From positions 434,001 through 498,000 of the forward strand of contig JACYFD010000001.1 of the NCBI GenBank assembly GCA_014803435.1: 64,000 bases of DNA, in the 5' to 3' direction. Shown in pieces: positions 33,522 through 42,527 of the stretch (the stretch's first letter is position 1; every line of letters begins with the position of its first letter). The position numbers were made by a program, and so were the translations under genes. Source of the DNA: Cellulosimicrobium terreum (lineage in GTDB: Bacteria > Actinomycetota > Actinomycetes > Actinomycetales > Cellulomonadaceae). The notes below the pieces were generated by a model, which did no database searches, was not told the origin of the DNA, and saw only the letters and a list, made by a program, of their open reading frames with translations.

Positions 33522-35117
33522 GTGGCAGAGACGACGGGCAGGACGGGCGGAGCAGCCGCTCCCGAGAAGCCCCGCGAGGAGTGGACCGGGCAGGTCGGCT
33601 TCATCGTCGCGGCGATCGGCTCGGCCGTGGGGCTGGGCAACATCTGGCGCTTCCCCGGCGTGGCGTACGAGAACGGCGGCGGCGCGTTCCTCGTCCCCTA
33701 CCTCGTCGCGCTGCTCACCGCGGGCATCCCCATCCTCTTCCTCGACTACGCGCTCGGGCACCGCTTCCGCGGGTCCGCGCCGACGGCGTTCCGCCGGGTC
33801 GCGCGCTGGCTCGAGGGCCTCGGCTGGTTCCAGGTGATGATCTGCTTCGTCATCGCCGTCTACTACACCGCCGTCGTCGCCTGGGCCGTCAGCTTCTTCG
33901 TGTTCTCGTTCGACCTGCGGTGGGGCGACGACCCGGCGGCGTTCTTCGTCGGCGAGTACCTCCAGACGGCGGATCCCGGGATCTCCCTCGACTTCGTGCC
34001 CGGGGTGCTGATCCCGCTCGTCGCGGTGTGGGTCGTGACGATCGTCGTCCTCGCGGCCGGCGTGGCGAAGGGCGTGCAGCGCGCCAACATGGTGTTCCTG
34101 CCGCTGCTCGTCATCGCGTTCCTCGTGCTCGTGGTGCGGTCGGTGTTCCTGGAGGGAGCGGTGGACGGGCTGAACGCGCTGTTCACGCCCGACTGGTCGG
34201 CGCTGGGCGACGCGAACGTGTGGATCGCCGCGTACAGCCAGATCTTCTTCTCGCTCTCGATCGCGTTCGGGATCATGATCACGTACGCCTCCTACCGCAA
34301 GCGCCGCGCGAACCTCACGTCGCCGGGCCTCGTCGTGGCGTTCTCCAACTCGTCGTTCGAGATCCTCGCCGGGATCGGCGTCTTCTCGACCCTCGGGTTC
34401 CTCGCGCACCAGGAGGGGGTCGGGGTGGGAGAGCTGGAGAACATCGCCGGGCCGACGCTCTCCTTCATCACGTTCCCCGCGATCGTCTCCGAGATGCCCG
34501 GTGGACCGTTCTTCGGCACCCTCTTCTTCGGCTCGCTCGCCATGGCCGGGTTCACGTCTCTCCTGTCGATCCTGCAGGTCGTGTCGGCCGGGTTCCAGGA
34601 GAAGTTCGGCTGGTCACCGCGCGGTGCGGCCGTCCGCGTCGGCATCGTGAGCTCCATCGTGTCCGTCCTGCTGTTCTCCACGACGACCGGTCTGATCGCG
34701 CTCGACACCGTCGACCAGTGGGCGAACAACATCGGCATCGTCACGTCCGCCATCCTCACGTGCGTGCTCGTCCTGTGGGTCAAGAGGCGCGGCTCCGAGC
34801 TGCAGCACCACCTGAACGGGGTCTCGACCTTCCAGGTGGGCGGATGGTGGCAGGTGCTCGTCACGCTGCTCGCCCCGATCGTGCTCGGATACATGCTGGT
34901 CTCGCGGATCGTCACGCTGCTGACCGACGGTTACGAGGGGTACCCGGCCTGGTACCTGGCCCTCATGGGCTGGGGCACGATCGCGGTGATCGTCGCCGGC
35001 GCGCTGCTGCTCAGCGCAATGCGCTGGTACCGCAGCCCCGACCGTTTCGTCGCGTGGCCGCCCTACCCGCCCGGACCGACGACGGCCCGCGCCGAGCGCT
35101 CGGAGGCGACCCGATGA
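33522..35117 (+). CDS. Neurotransmitter:sodium symporter (NSS/SNF) family amino acid transporter (531 aa)
   Basis: TM1 contains GSAVGLGNIWRFPGVAYENG and GGGAFLVPYL, the Na+ and substrate site of the NSS fold, and about eleven or twelve further hydrophobic segments follow, with NSSFEILAGIGVF and SLLSILQVVSAGF typical of bacterial MetP/TnaT-like carriers. It imports an amino acid with Na+. The GTG at 33522 was chosen because AGGAGGG is 5 bases upstream. Its stop overlaps a tiny MetS-like gene, the usual bacterial pairing, suggesting methionine or alanine as substrate. Confidence 0.9.
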   Translation: MAETTGRTGGAAAPEKPREEWTGQVGFIVAAIGSAVGLGNIWRFPGVAYENGGGAFLVPYLVALLTAGIPILFLDYALGHRFRGSAPTAFRRVARWLEGLGWFQVMICFVIAVYYTAVVAWAVSFFVFSFDLRWGDDPAAFFVGEYLQTADPGISLDFVPGVLIPLVAVWVVTIVVLAAGVAKGVQRANMVFLPLLVIAFLVLVVRSVFLEGAVDGLNALFTPDWSALGDANVWIAAYSQIFFSLSIAFGIMITYASYRKRRANLTSPGLVVAFSNSSFEILAGIGVFSTLGFLAHQEGVGVGELENIAGPTLSFITFPAIVSEMPGGPFFGTLFFGSLAMAGFTSLLSILQVVSAGFQEKFGWSPRGAAVRVGIVSSIVSVLLFSTTTGLIALDTVDQWANNIGIVTSAILTCVLVLWVKRRGSELQHHLNGVSTFQVGGWWQVLVTLLAPIVLGYMLVSRIVTLLTDGYEGYPAWYLALMGWGTIAVIVAGALLLSAMRWYRSPDRFVAWPPYPPGPTTARAERSEATR

Positions 35118-35281
35118 ACACCTCCGCGGTCATCCTCCTGATCCTCTCGATCGTCGTCGTGTGGGGCGGCCTCGTCGCCAGCGCGCTCGCCCTGCGGGCG
35201 CGACCGGAGCGGACCGTCTTCCCGCCCGGCGGCGAGGACGACGAGCGGGAGGACGCGGCACCCACCGAGCGGGACACCTGA
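35114..35281 (+). CDS. MetS-family small subunit of the NSS transporter (55 aa)
   Basis: One hydrophobic helix (SAVILLILSIVVVWGGLVAS) is followed by a basic LRARPERTV and an acidic tail. This is the pattern of the MetS-type companion (VVWGGL is diagnostic), which in Corynebacterium glutamicum is needed for MetP transport. The ATG overlaps the transporter TGA (ATGA). Probably required for the carrier's activity or stability. Confidence 0.85.
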   Translation: MNTSAVILLILSIVVVWGGLVASALALRARPERTVFPPGGEDDEREDAAPTERDT

Positions 35282-35494
35282 CGCGCGGCCCCGCCCGCGC
35301 CGTCGGGCCCTGATCGCGGTGGCCTCCCGGTTTGGCGAGCGGGGCCATGCTCCCGCACACTCATGGCGGTGCTGCGCACCGCCGGGTCCTTCGTTCCCCG
35401 TACGTTCCCCCTCTTGGGTGCCGACGTAACACGACGGAGACGATCGGTGAATACGCTGCCCCTGCCCGGCCCACATCCCGATCGGAGACCTCCC

Positions 35495-36442
35495 ATGCGT
35501 ACGACCCCGCGCAAGCTCCCCCTGACCGGACTCGTCGCGCTGGCCGCGACGAGCGCCCTCCTCCTCACCGCGTGCACCGACGCGTCCCAGACCGGGACCG
35601 ACGGCAGCAGCGCGGGGTCCGACGAGGAGACGAGCGCCGCGCCGTTCGACCCGTCGACCATCGAGGTCGACGACGCCGCCGCAGCGCTGCTGCCCGAGGA
35701 CGTGGCCTCGGCCGGCGTCCTCACGGTCGGCTCGAACACCGAGTACGCGCCCGCCGAGTTCGTCGACGAGGACGGGGAGACCCCCATCGGGTTCGACATC
35801 GACACCATCAAGGCCGTGGGCGCGAGGCTCGGGCTCGACGTCGAGGTCCAGTCGGCAGACTTCCCGGCGATCATCCCCGCGCTGGGCACCAAGTACGACG
35901 CCGGCATCTCCTCCTTCACGATCACCGAGGAGCGCATGGAGCAGTCGAACATGATCTCGTTCCTCAACGCCGGCTCGGCGTACGCGGTCGCGTCCGGCAA
36001 CCCGGACGACGTCGACCCCGCGAGCATGTGCGGCCTCACGGTCGCCGTGCAGACGGGCACCATCCAGGACGAGGACATCGCCGTGCAGAGCGACGAGTGC
36101 GAGGCCGCCGGCGAGGAGGCCGTCGACATCCTGCAGTACAAGTCGCAGGCCGACGCCACCACGAACCTCGCGGGCGGCAAGGCGCAGGTCATGTACGCGG
36201 ACTCGCCGGTCATCGGCTACGCCGTCGAGCAGACGGGCGGCACCATCGAGCAGCTCGGCGACATCTTCGACTCCGCCCCGCAGGGCATCGTCGTCGCGAA
36301 GGACGACACGGAGCTCGCCGCCGCCATCCAGGCCGCGCTCCAGTCGCTCATGGACGACGGCACCCTCGCCGAGGTCCTCGGCGGCTGGGGCAGCGCCGAC
36401 GCGGCGATCGACACGGCGGAGATCAACCCCTCCCTCGGCTGA
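35495..36442 (+). CDS. Polar amino acid ABC transporter substrate-binding lipoprotein (315 aa)
   Basis: A lipoprotein signal (LTGLVALAATSALLLTAC) leads into an acidic Asp/Ser/Thr linker, then a type-3 solute-binding domain starting VLTVGSNTEYAPAEFVDEDG and containing GFDIDTIKAVGARLGL, DFPAIIPALGTKYDAGISSF and ITEERMEQSNMISFL. This is the glutamate/glutamine/arginine-type fold. No strong shine-dalgarno is visible. It is followed after a strong hairpin by the permease and ATPase genes. The exact ligand is not predictable. Confidence 0.9.
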   Translation: MRTTPRKLPLTGLVALAATSALLLTACTDASQTGTDGSSAGSDEETSAAPFDPSTIEVDDAAAALLPEDVASAGVLTVGSNTEYAPAEFVDEDGETPIGFDIDTIKAVGARLGLDVEVQSADFPAIIPALGTKYDAGISSFTITEERMEQSNMISFLNAGSAYAVASGNPDDVDPASMCGLTVAVQTGTIQDEDIAVQSDECEAAGEEAVDILQYKSQADATTNLAGGKAQVMYADSPVIGYAVEQTGGTIEQLGDIFDSAPQGIVVAKDDTELAAAIQAALQSLMDDGTLAEVLGGWGSADAAIDTAEINPSLG

Positions 36443-36458
36443 CCCGACCCGACCGGTC

Positions 36459-36504
36459 GCCGCCCTCCGGGCGTCGCGCCTCGCCGCGCGGCCCGGAGGG
36501 CGGC
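36459..36504. repeat. Hairpin between binding-protein and permease genes
   Basis: GCCGCCCTCCGGGC and GCCCGGAGGGCGGC are exact 14-bp arms around an 18-base loop. No T-run follows. Its position in an operon suggests mRNA 3' stabilisation of the binding-protein message or partial termination, rather than an operon end. Confidence 0.55.
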
Positions 36505-36584
36505 AGACTGGTCGCCGTGCCGGCGCACCGTCGCACCGGCCGCACGTCCGCTCGACCGACCGAGCCCGACCTTCGAGGTGGACC

Positions 36585-37601
36585 ATGTCCGGACCGCACG
36601 CCGACGCCGACCGCACCGCCGGTGCGTCGACCGATCCCGTCCCCGACCGCATCCACGCCCGGCCCGTCCCGCGACCCGGCCGCTGGATCTCTGCCGCGAT
36701 CCTGCTCGTCCTCGCGGCGATGGCGATCAACGGCCTGGTCACGAACGACAAGTTCCAGTGGGACGTCGTCTGGCTCTACCTGCGCGACGTGACCGTGATC
36801 CGCGGCGTCGGGTGGACGCTGCTGCTCACGGTCCTGTCGATGCTCCTCGCCGTCGTCCTCGCCGTCCTGCTCGCCGTCATGAGACGCTCCGACAACCCCG
36901 TGATGACGTCGGTGAGCTGGGCCTACATCTGGTTCTTCCGCGGCACCCCGATCTACACGCAGCTCGTGTTCTGGGGGCTGCTCGCGGTGCTCTACCCGCG
37001 CCTGAGCCTCGGCATCCCGTTCGGTCCCGAGTTCTTCGAGTTCCGCACGCAGGACGTCATCACCGCGTTCTGGGCAGCGACCCTGGGCCTCGCGCTCAAC
37101 GAGGCCGCCTACCTCGCGGAGATCGTGCGCGCCGGCCTCGGGTCGGTCGACCCCGGCCAGACCGAGGCCGCGAAGGCCCTCGGCATGAAGGACGGGCGCA
37201 TCCTCACGCGCATCGTCCTGCCGCAGGCCATGCGCGTCATCGTGCCACCCACGGGCAACGAGACGATCTCCATGCTGAAGACGACGTCCCTCGTCCTCGC
37301 GGTCCCCTTCACGCTCGACCTCACGTACGCGACCAACGCGATCGGCAACCGCACGTTCCAGCCCATCCCGCTGCTCATGGTCGCGGCCATCTGGTACCTG
37401 CTCATCACGAGCATCCTCATGGTCGGCCAGCACTACCTCGAGCGGTACTACGGCCGCGGGTTCGGGGAGCAGGGGGCCGGCGCCCGACGCCGCGGGCACG
37501 GTCCCGGCGGTGGGCGACGCGGTCGCAAGCCGAGCAAGCAGGACCTCATCGGCGCGGCCGGCACGACCAAGGACGACCCCTTCCTGGAGGTGACACCGTG
37601 A
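36585..37601 (+). CDS. Polar amino acid ABC transporter permease (338 aa)
   Basis: The HisM/GlnP-type permease has a TM1 near residues 35-60 ([18 protein letters not shown]), then five hydrophobic segments, and the EAA loop [20 protein letters not shown] followed by [25 protein letters not shown] is the family's conserved loop. Basic, Gly-rich C-terminal extension (about 288-338) is longer than usual. It is co-transcribed with the binding protein and overlaps the ATPase start. Confidence 0.9.
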   Translation: MSGPHADADRTAGASTDPVPDRIHARPVPRPGRWISAAILLVLAAMAINGLVTNDKFQWDVVWLYLRDVTVIRGVGWTLLLTVLSMLLAVVLAVLLAVMRRSDNPVMTSVSWAYIWFFRGTPIYTQLVFWGLLAVLYPRLSLGIPFGPEFFEFRTQDVITAFWAATLGLALNEAAYLAEIVRAGLGSVDPGQTEAAKALGMKDGRILTRIVLPQAMRVIVPPTGNETISMLKTTSLVLAVPFTLDLTYATNAIGNRTFQPIPLLMVAAIWYLLITSILMVGQHYLERYYGRGFGEQGAGARRRGHGPGGGRRGRKPSKQDLIGAAGTTKDDPFLEVTP

Positions 37602-38410
37602 GCGGCACGACCGACGCGGCGTCGGGCACGACCGACGCGACGCCCATGGTGCAGGTCGAGGGCCTGCACAAGATGTTCGGCGACCTGCACGTGCTCAAGG
37701 GCGTGGACCTCGACGTGCAGCGCGGCTCCGTGTGCGTGGTGCTCGGCCCGTCCGGGTCCGGGAAGTCGACGCTCCTGCGCTGCGTCAACGAGCTCGAGGA
37801 GATCACCGGGGGCCGCGTCCGCGTCGCCGGCGAGCTCATGGGCTACCGCGAGGAGACGAAGAGCGGCCGCACCGTCCTGCACCGGCTGCACCCCAAGGTC
37901 GTCGCTCGCCAGCGCGCGCACATCGGCATGGTGTTCCAGCGGTTCAACCTGTTCCCCCACATGACGGCGCTCGAGAACGTCATGGAGGCGCCCGTCCAGG
38001 TGCGAGGGCTGCGCAAGCACGAGGCGCGGTCACGGGCGAACGAGCTGCTCGAGCGCGTCGGGCTCGCCGACCGCGCCGACCACTACCCCGCACAGCTCTC
38101 GGGCGGTCAGCAGCAGCGCGTCGCGATCGCGCGCGCGCTCGCCATGGACCCCGACCTCATGCTGTTCGACGAGCCCACGTCCGCGCTCGACCCCGAGCTC
38201 GTCGGCGAGGTCCTCGCCGTCATGCGCGACCTCGCGCGGTCGGGCATGACGATGATGGTCGTGACGCACGAGATCGGGTTCGCCCGCGAGGTCGCGGACA
38301 CCGTCGTGTTCATGGACGAGGGCGTCATCGTCGAGCAGGGCTCCCCGGAGCAGGTGCTCGGCGACCCGCAGCACGAGCGGACCAAGGGGTTCCTCGCGCA
38401 CGTGCTCTGA
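37598..38410 (+). CDS. Polar amino acid ABC transporter ATP-binding protein (270 aa)
   Basis: The GlnQ/HisP-type ATPase has Walker [11 protein letters not shown]-loop [16 protein letters not shown], signature [17 protein letters not shown], Walker [17 protein letters not shown] and the H-loop [14 protein letters not shown]. The GTG at 37598 overlaps the permease TGA (GTGA) and follows GGAGGTGA. A short Gly/Thr N-terminal extension precedes the ABC domain. This completes a one-permease amino acid importer. Confidence 0.9.
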   Translation: MSGTTDAASGTTDATPMVQVEGLHKMFGDLHVLKGVDLDVQRGSVCVVLGPSGSGKSTLLRCVNELEEITGGRVRVAGELMGYREETKSGRTVLHRLHPKVVARQRAHIGMVFQRFNLFPHMTALENVMEAPVQVRGLRKHEARSRANELLERVGLADRADHYPAQLSGGQQQRVAIARALAMDPDLMLFDEPTSALDPELVGEVLAVMRDLARSGMTMMVVTHEIGFAREVADTVVFMDEGVIVEQGSPEQVLGDPQHERTKGFLAHVL

Positions 38411-38427
38411 GGGCAGCGGCTGCGTCC

Positions 38428-38482
38428 GCTGCGCGACGGCTGGGCCGACGGCTGCGCGACGGCTGGGCCGACGGCTGCGCGA
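38428..38482 (+). repeat. 23-bp tandem repeat downstream of the ATPase gene
   Basis: Units 38428-38450 and 38451-38473 (GCTGCGCGACGGCTGGGC then CGACG) are identical, and a third partial unit of 9 bases ends at 38482. The period, 23, is not a multiple of three and no reading frame explains it. Confidence 0.6.
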
Positions 38483-38631
38483 GGGCGGGGCGGGTCTTCC
38501 ATCCGCCGCTCGTTCCTCGCGGCTCCCGCCAGACCCGCCACGACCCGCCCCACCCTCGCTCCGCCATCGGACTCTCGGTCGTTTCGCTGCCGAGCCCTGG
38601 GTTGGCCCCCGATCGTGCGCGTGATCGGGGG
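38479..38631. repeat. Two inverted repeats in the 280-base gap after the ATPase gene
   Basis: First, an 18-bp arm pair (38479-38496 and 38542-38559, one mismatch, GAGGGCGGGGCGGGTC in the left arm) has a 45-base loop. Second, CCCCCGATC (38606-38614) and GATCGGGGG (38623-38631) form a 9-bp stem with an 8-base loop. They likely serve as terminators for the amino acid transporter operon; the remainder of the gap holds nothing I recognise. Confidence 0.5.
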
Positions 38632-38690
38632 GTGGGCCGGGGTTCGGCGGTGGCGCGGTGGCGGTGGAGGGGTGCGGTTCCTCGCCGCGG

Positions 38691-38915
38691 TCAGTGCGCG
38701 CGGCGGCGGGGCAGGACCGGGACCTCTGCGGAGGGGACGAACTTCGGCTCGAGGCCGAGCGCGTGGTCGTCACGGTCGGTGTGTCCGGCGCGTCCGCGGC
38801 CGCGAGGCTCGCGCAGGGCGTTGCTCAGGTGGATGAGCGGCAGCGACTGCTCGTGCTCGGTCAGGAGGGCGTCGAAGATCGGCGTCTCGGTCGCGCCGGG
38901 GGTGGTCGTTCGCAC
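38691..38915 (-). CDS. Possible small protein of unknown function (74 aa)
   Basis: A GTG at 38915 opens a frame beginning MRTTTPGATETPIFDALLTE and continuing SLPLIHLSNALREPRGRG, then GLEPKFVPSAEVPVLPRRR. The composition, with a DALL/LIHLSNAL helix and Pro-rich tail, looks like a real small actinobacterial protein, but no clear shine-dalgarno exists and I cannot name the family. The flanking gap 38916-39049 has no gene. Confidence 0.45.
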   Translation of the reverse strand: MRTTTPGATETPIFDALLTEHEQSLPLIHLSNALREPRGRGRAGHTDRDDHALGLEPKFVPSAEVPVLPRRRAH

Positions 38916-39049
38916 CCCTCTACGGTCCGTGCTCGACGTGGAGTCCGCGACCGGAAGCGGTGTGATGTCGGTGTGACGTTCGTGGACGTCCCGTGCCCGC
39001 ACCCCGTGACGCGCCAGAAGCGGTCCGTGCGGCGCGCAGGGAACGCGAC

Positions 39050-39080
39050 GGGTGCCGTCGTCCGAGGGGCGACGGCACCC
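39050..39080 (-). terminator. Hairpin downstream of the alkaline phosphatase gene
   Basis: GGGTGCCGTCG (39050-39060) and CGACGGCACCC (39070-39080) form an exact 11-bp stem with a 9-base loop. It is the second of two hairpins after the phosphatase stop codon. Confidence 0.55.
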
Positions 39081-39096
39081 GTGGTGTGCTCGACGA

Positions 39097-39125
39097 CGGG
39101 CCGTGGCGTCCTCGGCCACGGCCCG
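39097..39125 (-). terminator. Terminator of the alkaline phosphatase gene
   Basis: CGGGCCGTGGC (39097-39107) and GCCACGGCCCG (39115-39125) form an exact 11-bp stem with a 7-base loop, 7 bases beyond the phosphatase stop at 39132-39134. With the next hairpin it makes a double terminator. Confidence 0.7.
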
Positions 39126-39131
39126 CCCGGC

Positions 39132-40859
39132 TCAGCGGGAGTTCTTGATCTGGAAGGCGATCAGCTTCTCCGTGGTCTGGCCGTCGATCGCGACGGTGTC
39201 GATCTTCAGCCGGTACTTCCCGTCGGGGTAGTCGCGCGTGTCGATCTTCAGCGTCGGCTTCTTGCCGGCCTGCGTGCTGCCCGCGGCCTTCGTGTTGTCG
39301 GTGATCCAGCGGCCGCCCTGGTTGAGCTCGATGTACGTGTACCTCGGCGTGATGTCCGTCGTGACCTTGACCGTCACGTTGCCGCGCAGCACGGCGCCGT
39401 CCATGACGTTCGTGCTGAGGATCTGCGGCGCGGCCGGCGCGGGTGCGTCGGGGTCGAGGCGCAGCGTGTCGCGGATGGTGAAGAACGTGTCCGTCTGGTC
39501 GGTGAGCCCGGCGACGTTCGCCGCACCCGGTCCGTAGGCTGCGATGCGCAGCTGCGACCCGGTGTGCTGCTGGGACGAGCCCTCCTCGGAGGTGCCGTAG
39601 GCGACGGTCATCTCCTGGCCGTCGGCGGTGAGGAGCGTGCGGGTCAGGCCCGGCGTGGTGGAGCCCGCCTCGACGATCTGGCTCGAGTGGGCGTGGTCCG
39701 CGGTCACGATGACGAGCGTGTCGCCGTGCTCCTTCGCGTACTCGAGCGCGACCTGCGTGGCCTCGTCGAGGTCGACGGTCTCACCGATCTGCCCGCAGGG
39801 GTTCGCGGCGTGGTCCTGCTTGTCGATGCTCGCGCCCTCGACCTGGAGGAAGAAGCCGGTCTTCGAGCGCGGGGAGTCGAGCAGGTCGATCGCCTTCGTC
39901 GTCATCGCGGCGAGAGTCGGCTGGGAGCCGGGGCGGTCCGGGTTGTCCGTGCACTGCACGGCCGGCTCGGCTCCGCCGTCGGGCGTCGCGAGCGGACCGA
40001 CCCAGCGGACCGGAAGGTTGCCCTCGGCGAACAGGCCGAGGACCGGCGTGCCCTGGTCCGCGACGGTCACCGCGTCGAGCGCGTCGGCGTCCCGCACGAC
40101 CTGGTAGCCGCGCTGCCTGGCCTGCTGGAGCAGGGTCGTGCCCGCCCAGGGCCCGACGGCGGGGGTCTCGGCGAACGACTTCGCGCCGCCGCCGAGCGTC
40201 ACGTCGGCCCGCGTGCCGATGAGCTGCTCGGTGATGGAGCCCTTGCCGCCGTTCTCGAGCGCGTTCGTCGGGCAGCTCTTCAGGGTGGACGACGGGGCGT
40301 AGCAGCCGCGGCTCGTGACGTGCGCGGCCTGCACGGCGGGGGTGGCGTCCTGGAGCTCGGACGTCGTGACGTTGCCGGTGCGCAGGCCGTTGGCCTTCGC
40401 GATCTCCAGCAGGGAGCGCTGGTCCGCGCCGTCGACGTCGACGGAGATCGCGCCGTCGTAGGACTTGGTCCCGGTCGCCCAGCCCGTGCCCGACGCCGCG
40501 GAGTCGGTCACGTAGTCCGGCTTCCCGGTCGCCCTGTCCAGCGAGTAGGTCGTGTACTGGCCCGTCACGGGCAGCGCGTCGATCCCGGCGAAGTGGCCGG
40601 CGGCGCCCTTCGCGTAGTTGCGGGCGACGGTGATCTCGGAGTCGCCCATGCCGTCCCCGATGAGCAGGATGACGTTCTTCGCCTTGCCGGCTGTCAGCTC
40701 GGCCTTGAGGTCCTTGGTCTGGTCGCCCTCCGGGTGGCGCTGCGCCGCGCCGTGCCCGGTGAGGTCGACGGCGGTGGCGGCGAAGCTCGCGCCCGCGCCC
40801 AGGACGAGTGCGCCCACGAGGGCGGCGGAGGTCATGAGACGCCGTGCAGGTCGTCGCAT
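39132..40859 (-). CDS. phoA: Alkaline phosphatase with extra C-terminal domain (575 aa)
   Basis: An N-terminal signal ([18 protein letters not shown]) indicates secretion. The PhoA fold is marked by [20 protein letters not shown], the nucleophile Ser in [50 protein letters not shown] and [12 protein letters not shown], giving the metal-ligand Asp and His set. The normal enzyme ends at about residue 480; this one has a further 90 residues ([26 protein letters not shown]) that look like an Ig-like or binding domain. It releases phosphate outside the cell. No PHO box was found. Two hairpins follow the stop. Confidence 0.9.
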   Translation of the reverse strand: MRRPARRLMTSAALVGALVLGAGASFAATAVDLTGHGAAQRHPEGDQTKDLKAELTAGKAKNVILLIGDGMGDSEITVARNYAKGAAGHFAGIDALPVTGQYTTYSLDRATGKPDYVTDSAASGTGWATGTKSYDGAISVDVDGADQRSLLEIAKANGLRTGNVTTSELQDATPAVQAAHVTSRGCYAPSSTLKSCPTNALENGGKGSITEQLIGTRADVTLGGGAKSFAETPAVGPWAGTTLLQQARQRGYQVVRDADALDAVTVADQGTPVLGLFAEGNLPVRWVGPLATPDGGAEPAVQCTDNPDRPGSQPTLAAMTTKAIDLLDSPRSKTGFFLQVEGASIDKQDHAANPCGQIGETVDLDEATQVALEYAKEHGDTLVIVTADHAHSSQIVEAGSTTPGLTRTLLTADGQEMTVAYGTSEEGSSQQHTGSQLRIAAYGPGAANVAGLTDQTDTFFTIRDTLRLDPDAPAPAAPQILSTNVMDGAVLRGNVTVKVTTDITPRYTYIELNQGGRWITDNTKAAGSTQAGKKPTLKIDTRDYPDGKYRLKIDTVAIDGQTTEKLIAFQIKNSR

Positions 40860-40993
40860 CGCAGTGTTCTCCTCGGTCGGTTCGTTGCGGCACGTGCCGC
40901 ACCCGCAGTCGACCAGCGAGGGATGTCGTGCCGGTGGACCGGACGTGTCGGCGCGGTAGCCGCTCGTCGACGGGCGGATGCCCGAAGCAACTT

Positions 40994-41013
40994 GTGACGC
41001 GACGTCGCGTCAC
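40994..41013. promoter_or_regulatory. 20-bp perfect palindrome in the divergent gap
   Basis: GTGACGCGACGTCGCGTCAC is exactly self-complementary. It lies 135 bases before the phosphatase start and 72 bases before the SRPBCC gene start, in the 225-base gap between divergent genes. A strong palindrome in such a place is a good candidate dimeric operator; the protein that binds is unknown. Confidence 0.5.
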
Positions 41014-41084
41014 CGGTGGCACGACGGCGCGGCGCGCAGTTCAATGAGTCGTCGCCTGCGTCCGGGACCCGCTCGGGAGGACCG

Positions 41085-41525
41085 ATGAGCCTCGCCCCGA
41101 TCGTCCACGAGCTGCGCCTCGCGTGCCCCGTCGAGGTGGCCTTCGAGACCTACACGGGTCGCATCGGGGAGTGGTGGCCGCCCCGCTTCACCGCCGACGC
41201 GCGGACCTTCAGCGGGTTCAGCGTCGAGCCGGCGCTCGGTGGGCGGCTCGTCGTGTCGCACGGTGCGACCGATCACGAGTGGGGTCGTGTCACGCTCTGG
41301 GAGCCGGCGACGCACCTGGCCCACACGTTCTCGTTCGGCCAGCCCGACGGCCGGGCGTCCCTCGTCCGGCTGGATCTCCGCGAGCACGGCACGGGCACCG
41401 CGATCCGCCTCGAGCACAGCGGGTGGGCGCCGGGGACCGAGCGCGTCCGGGCCCGCTTCGCGGACTGGCCGCACATCCTCAGCCGGTTCGCCCTGCTCGC
41501 GGAGCACCCCGGCCCGGAGAAGTAG
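41085..41525 (+). CDS. SRPBCC / AHSA1-like protein (146 aa)
   Basis: The Bet v1-like fold is indicated by VHELRLACPVEVAFETYTGR, the WWPPRFTADARTF segment, LGGRLVVSH, WGRVTLWEPATHLAHTFSFG and RLDLREHGTGTAIRLEHSG, and FADWPHILSRF at the end. These proteins bind hydrophobic ligands or chaperone Hsp90-type ATPases (AHSA1). GGGAGG lies upstream of the ATG. It converges with the next gene at 1 base between stops. Confidence 0.8.
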   Translation: MSLAPIVHELRLACPVEVAFETYTGRIGEWWPPRFTADARTFSGFSVEPALGGRLVVSHGATDHEWGRVTLWEPATHLAHTFSFGQPDGRASLVRLDLREHGTGTAIRLEHSGWAPGTERVRARFADWPHILSRFALLAEHPGPEK

Positions 41526-41526
41526 G

Positions 41527-42408
41527 TCAGCCCAGGCCGAGGTCTCCCCAGTCCCACCCGGTGTCCTGGTCCCCGCCCTGACCGTTGCCCTGACCGTTGC
41601 CCGGGTTCCCGGGCTGGCCGGGCTGCTGGGCGGCCTCCTCGCGCTCGCGGGCCTCCTTGTCCCGCTGCTGCTGCGCCGCACGCTCGTCGAGGTCCGCGGA
41701 GCGCGCCGCCGCGTCCTCCTCGGACTGGGTCACCGCGTCCTCGCGCTCGTCGAGCGCCGTGCTCGCGGCGTCGACCTCGGAGCGTTGCGTCTCGAGGTCC
41801 GCGCGCTCGGTCTCGAGCTGCGCACGCTCGGCTGCCGCCTCGTCCTCGATGCGCTGCGCCTCGGCCATCGCCGCGTCGGCCTCGCCCTGCGCGGTGAGGG
41901 TCAGGCCGATCCCGACCAGCAGCCCGACGGCCACGCCCGCGAGCGCGAACGCGGCCGGGACGATCCAGCGCCGGGCTCTGCCGGGCTCGCCGTCGTCGTC
42001 GTCCGCACCCGGGAGCGAGAGCGGGCCCATCGACAGCACCCGCTCCTGCGGCGCAGCCATGCTGGGGGCGACGTCTCTCGACGCGGGAGCGGGCACCGGC
42101 ACGGGGACGAGCGCGGGAGCGCGACGGGTGGGCGGGGCCGGCGTGGAGGCGTCCGGCCCGGCGCCGACGAGCGCGGGCAGGATCATCGTCGAGCTCACGA
42201 CCGGGTGCGCGTCGGCCAGGACCGCGCCGTCGGGCCGCGTCGCGCGCATGGAGCGCCGGGTGGGGGCCGCCGCGGGGGCGTCGTCGTCCACCCAGAAGAC
42301 CCAGCCCTCAGGCGCAGGTGGCCACGACGCGTCCGGGTGCCAGTCGCTCGTCGGGGTGAAGCTCGGTGGCGTCGGCCACCCCGGGGGCGGGACGAACCTC
42401 TGCGCCAT
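41527..42408 (-). CDS. Coiled-coil single-pass membrane protein of unknown function (293 aa)
   Basis: A perfect GAAGGAGGT precedes the ATG. The N-terminus (PPGWPTPP, SDWHPDASWPPAPEGWVFWV) is the Trp/Pro-rich motif shared by many actinobacterial membrane proteins. Then comes a Pro/Ala-rich linker, one helix (WIVPAAFALAGVAVGLLVGI) at about 148-167 and a long charged coiled coil (DEAAAERAQLETERADLETQ, VDAASTALDEREDAVTQSEE) with a Gly/Gln/Asn-rich tail. The coil would lie outside the cytoplasm. No enzyme motif is visible; a scaffold or signal-sensing role is only a guess. Confidence 0.75.
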   Translation of the reverse strand: MAQRFVPPPGWPTPPSFTPTSDWHPDASWPPAPEGWVFWVDDDAPAAAPTRRSMRATRPDGAVLADAHPVVSSTMILPALVGAGPDASTPAPPTRRAPALVPVPVPAPASRDVAPSMAAPQERVLSMGPLSLPGADDDDGEPGRARRWIVPAAFALAGVAVGLLVGIGLTLTAQGEADAAMAEAQRIEDEAAAERAQLETERADLETQRSEVDAASTALDEREDAVTQSEEDAAARSADLDERAAQQQRDKEAREREEAAQQPGQPGNPGNGQGNGQGGDQDTGWDWGDLGLG

Positions 42409-42527
42409 GAGACCTCCTTCGGCGGGCGCCCTGCGGGCGCGATCGACGGGAACACTATGGTGCAGACCGGGTCCCGAGGACGAATCCCGTGTGCGCGAGC
42501 AACCGCGCGGCGACCTACGCTTGCGCG

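Noticed and set aside
40860-41084. PHO box upstream of the alkaline phosphatase gene
   Set aside because: No direct repeats of GTTCACC type at 11-base spacing are visible; only the unrelated 20-bp palindrome is present.
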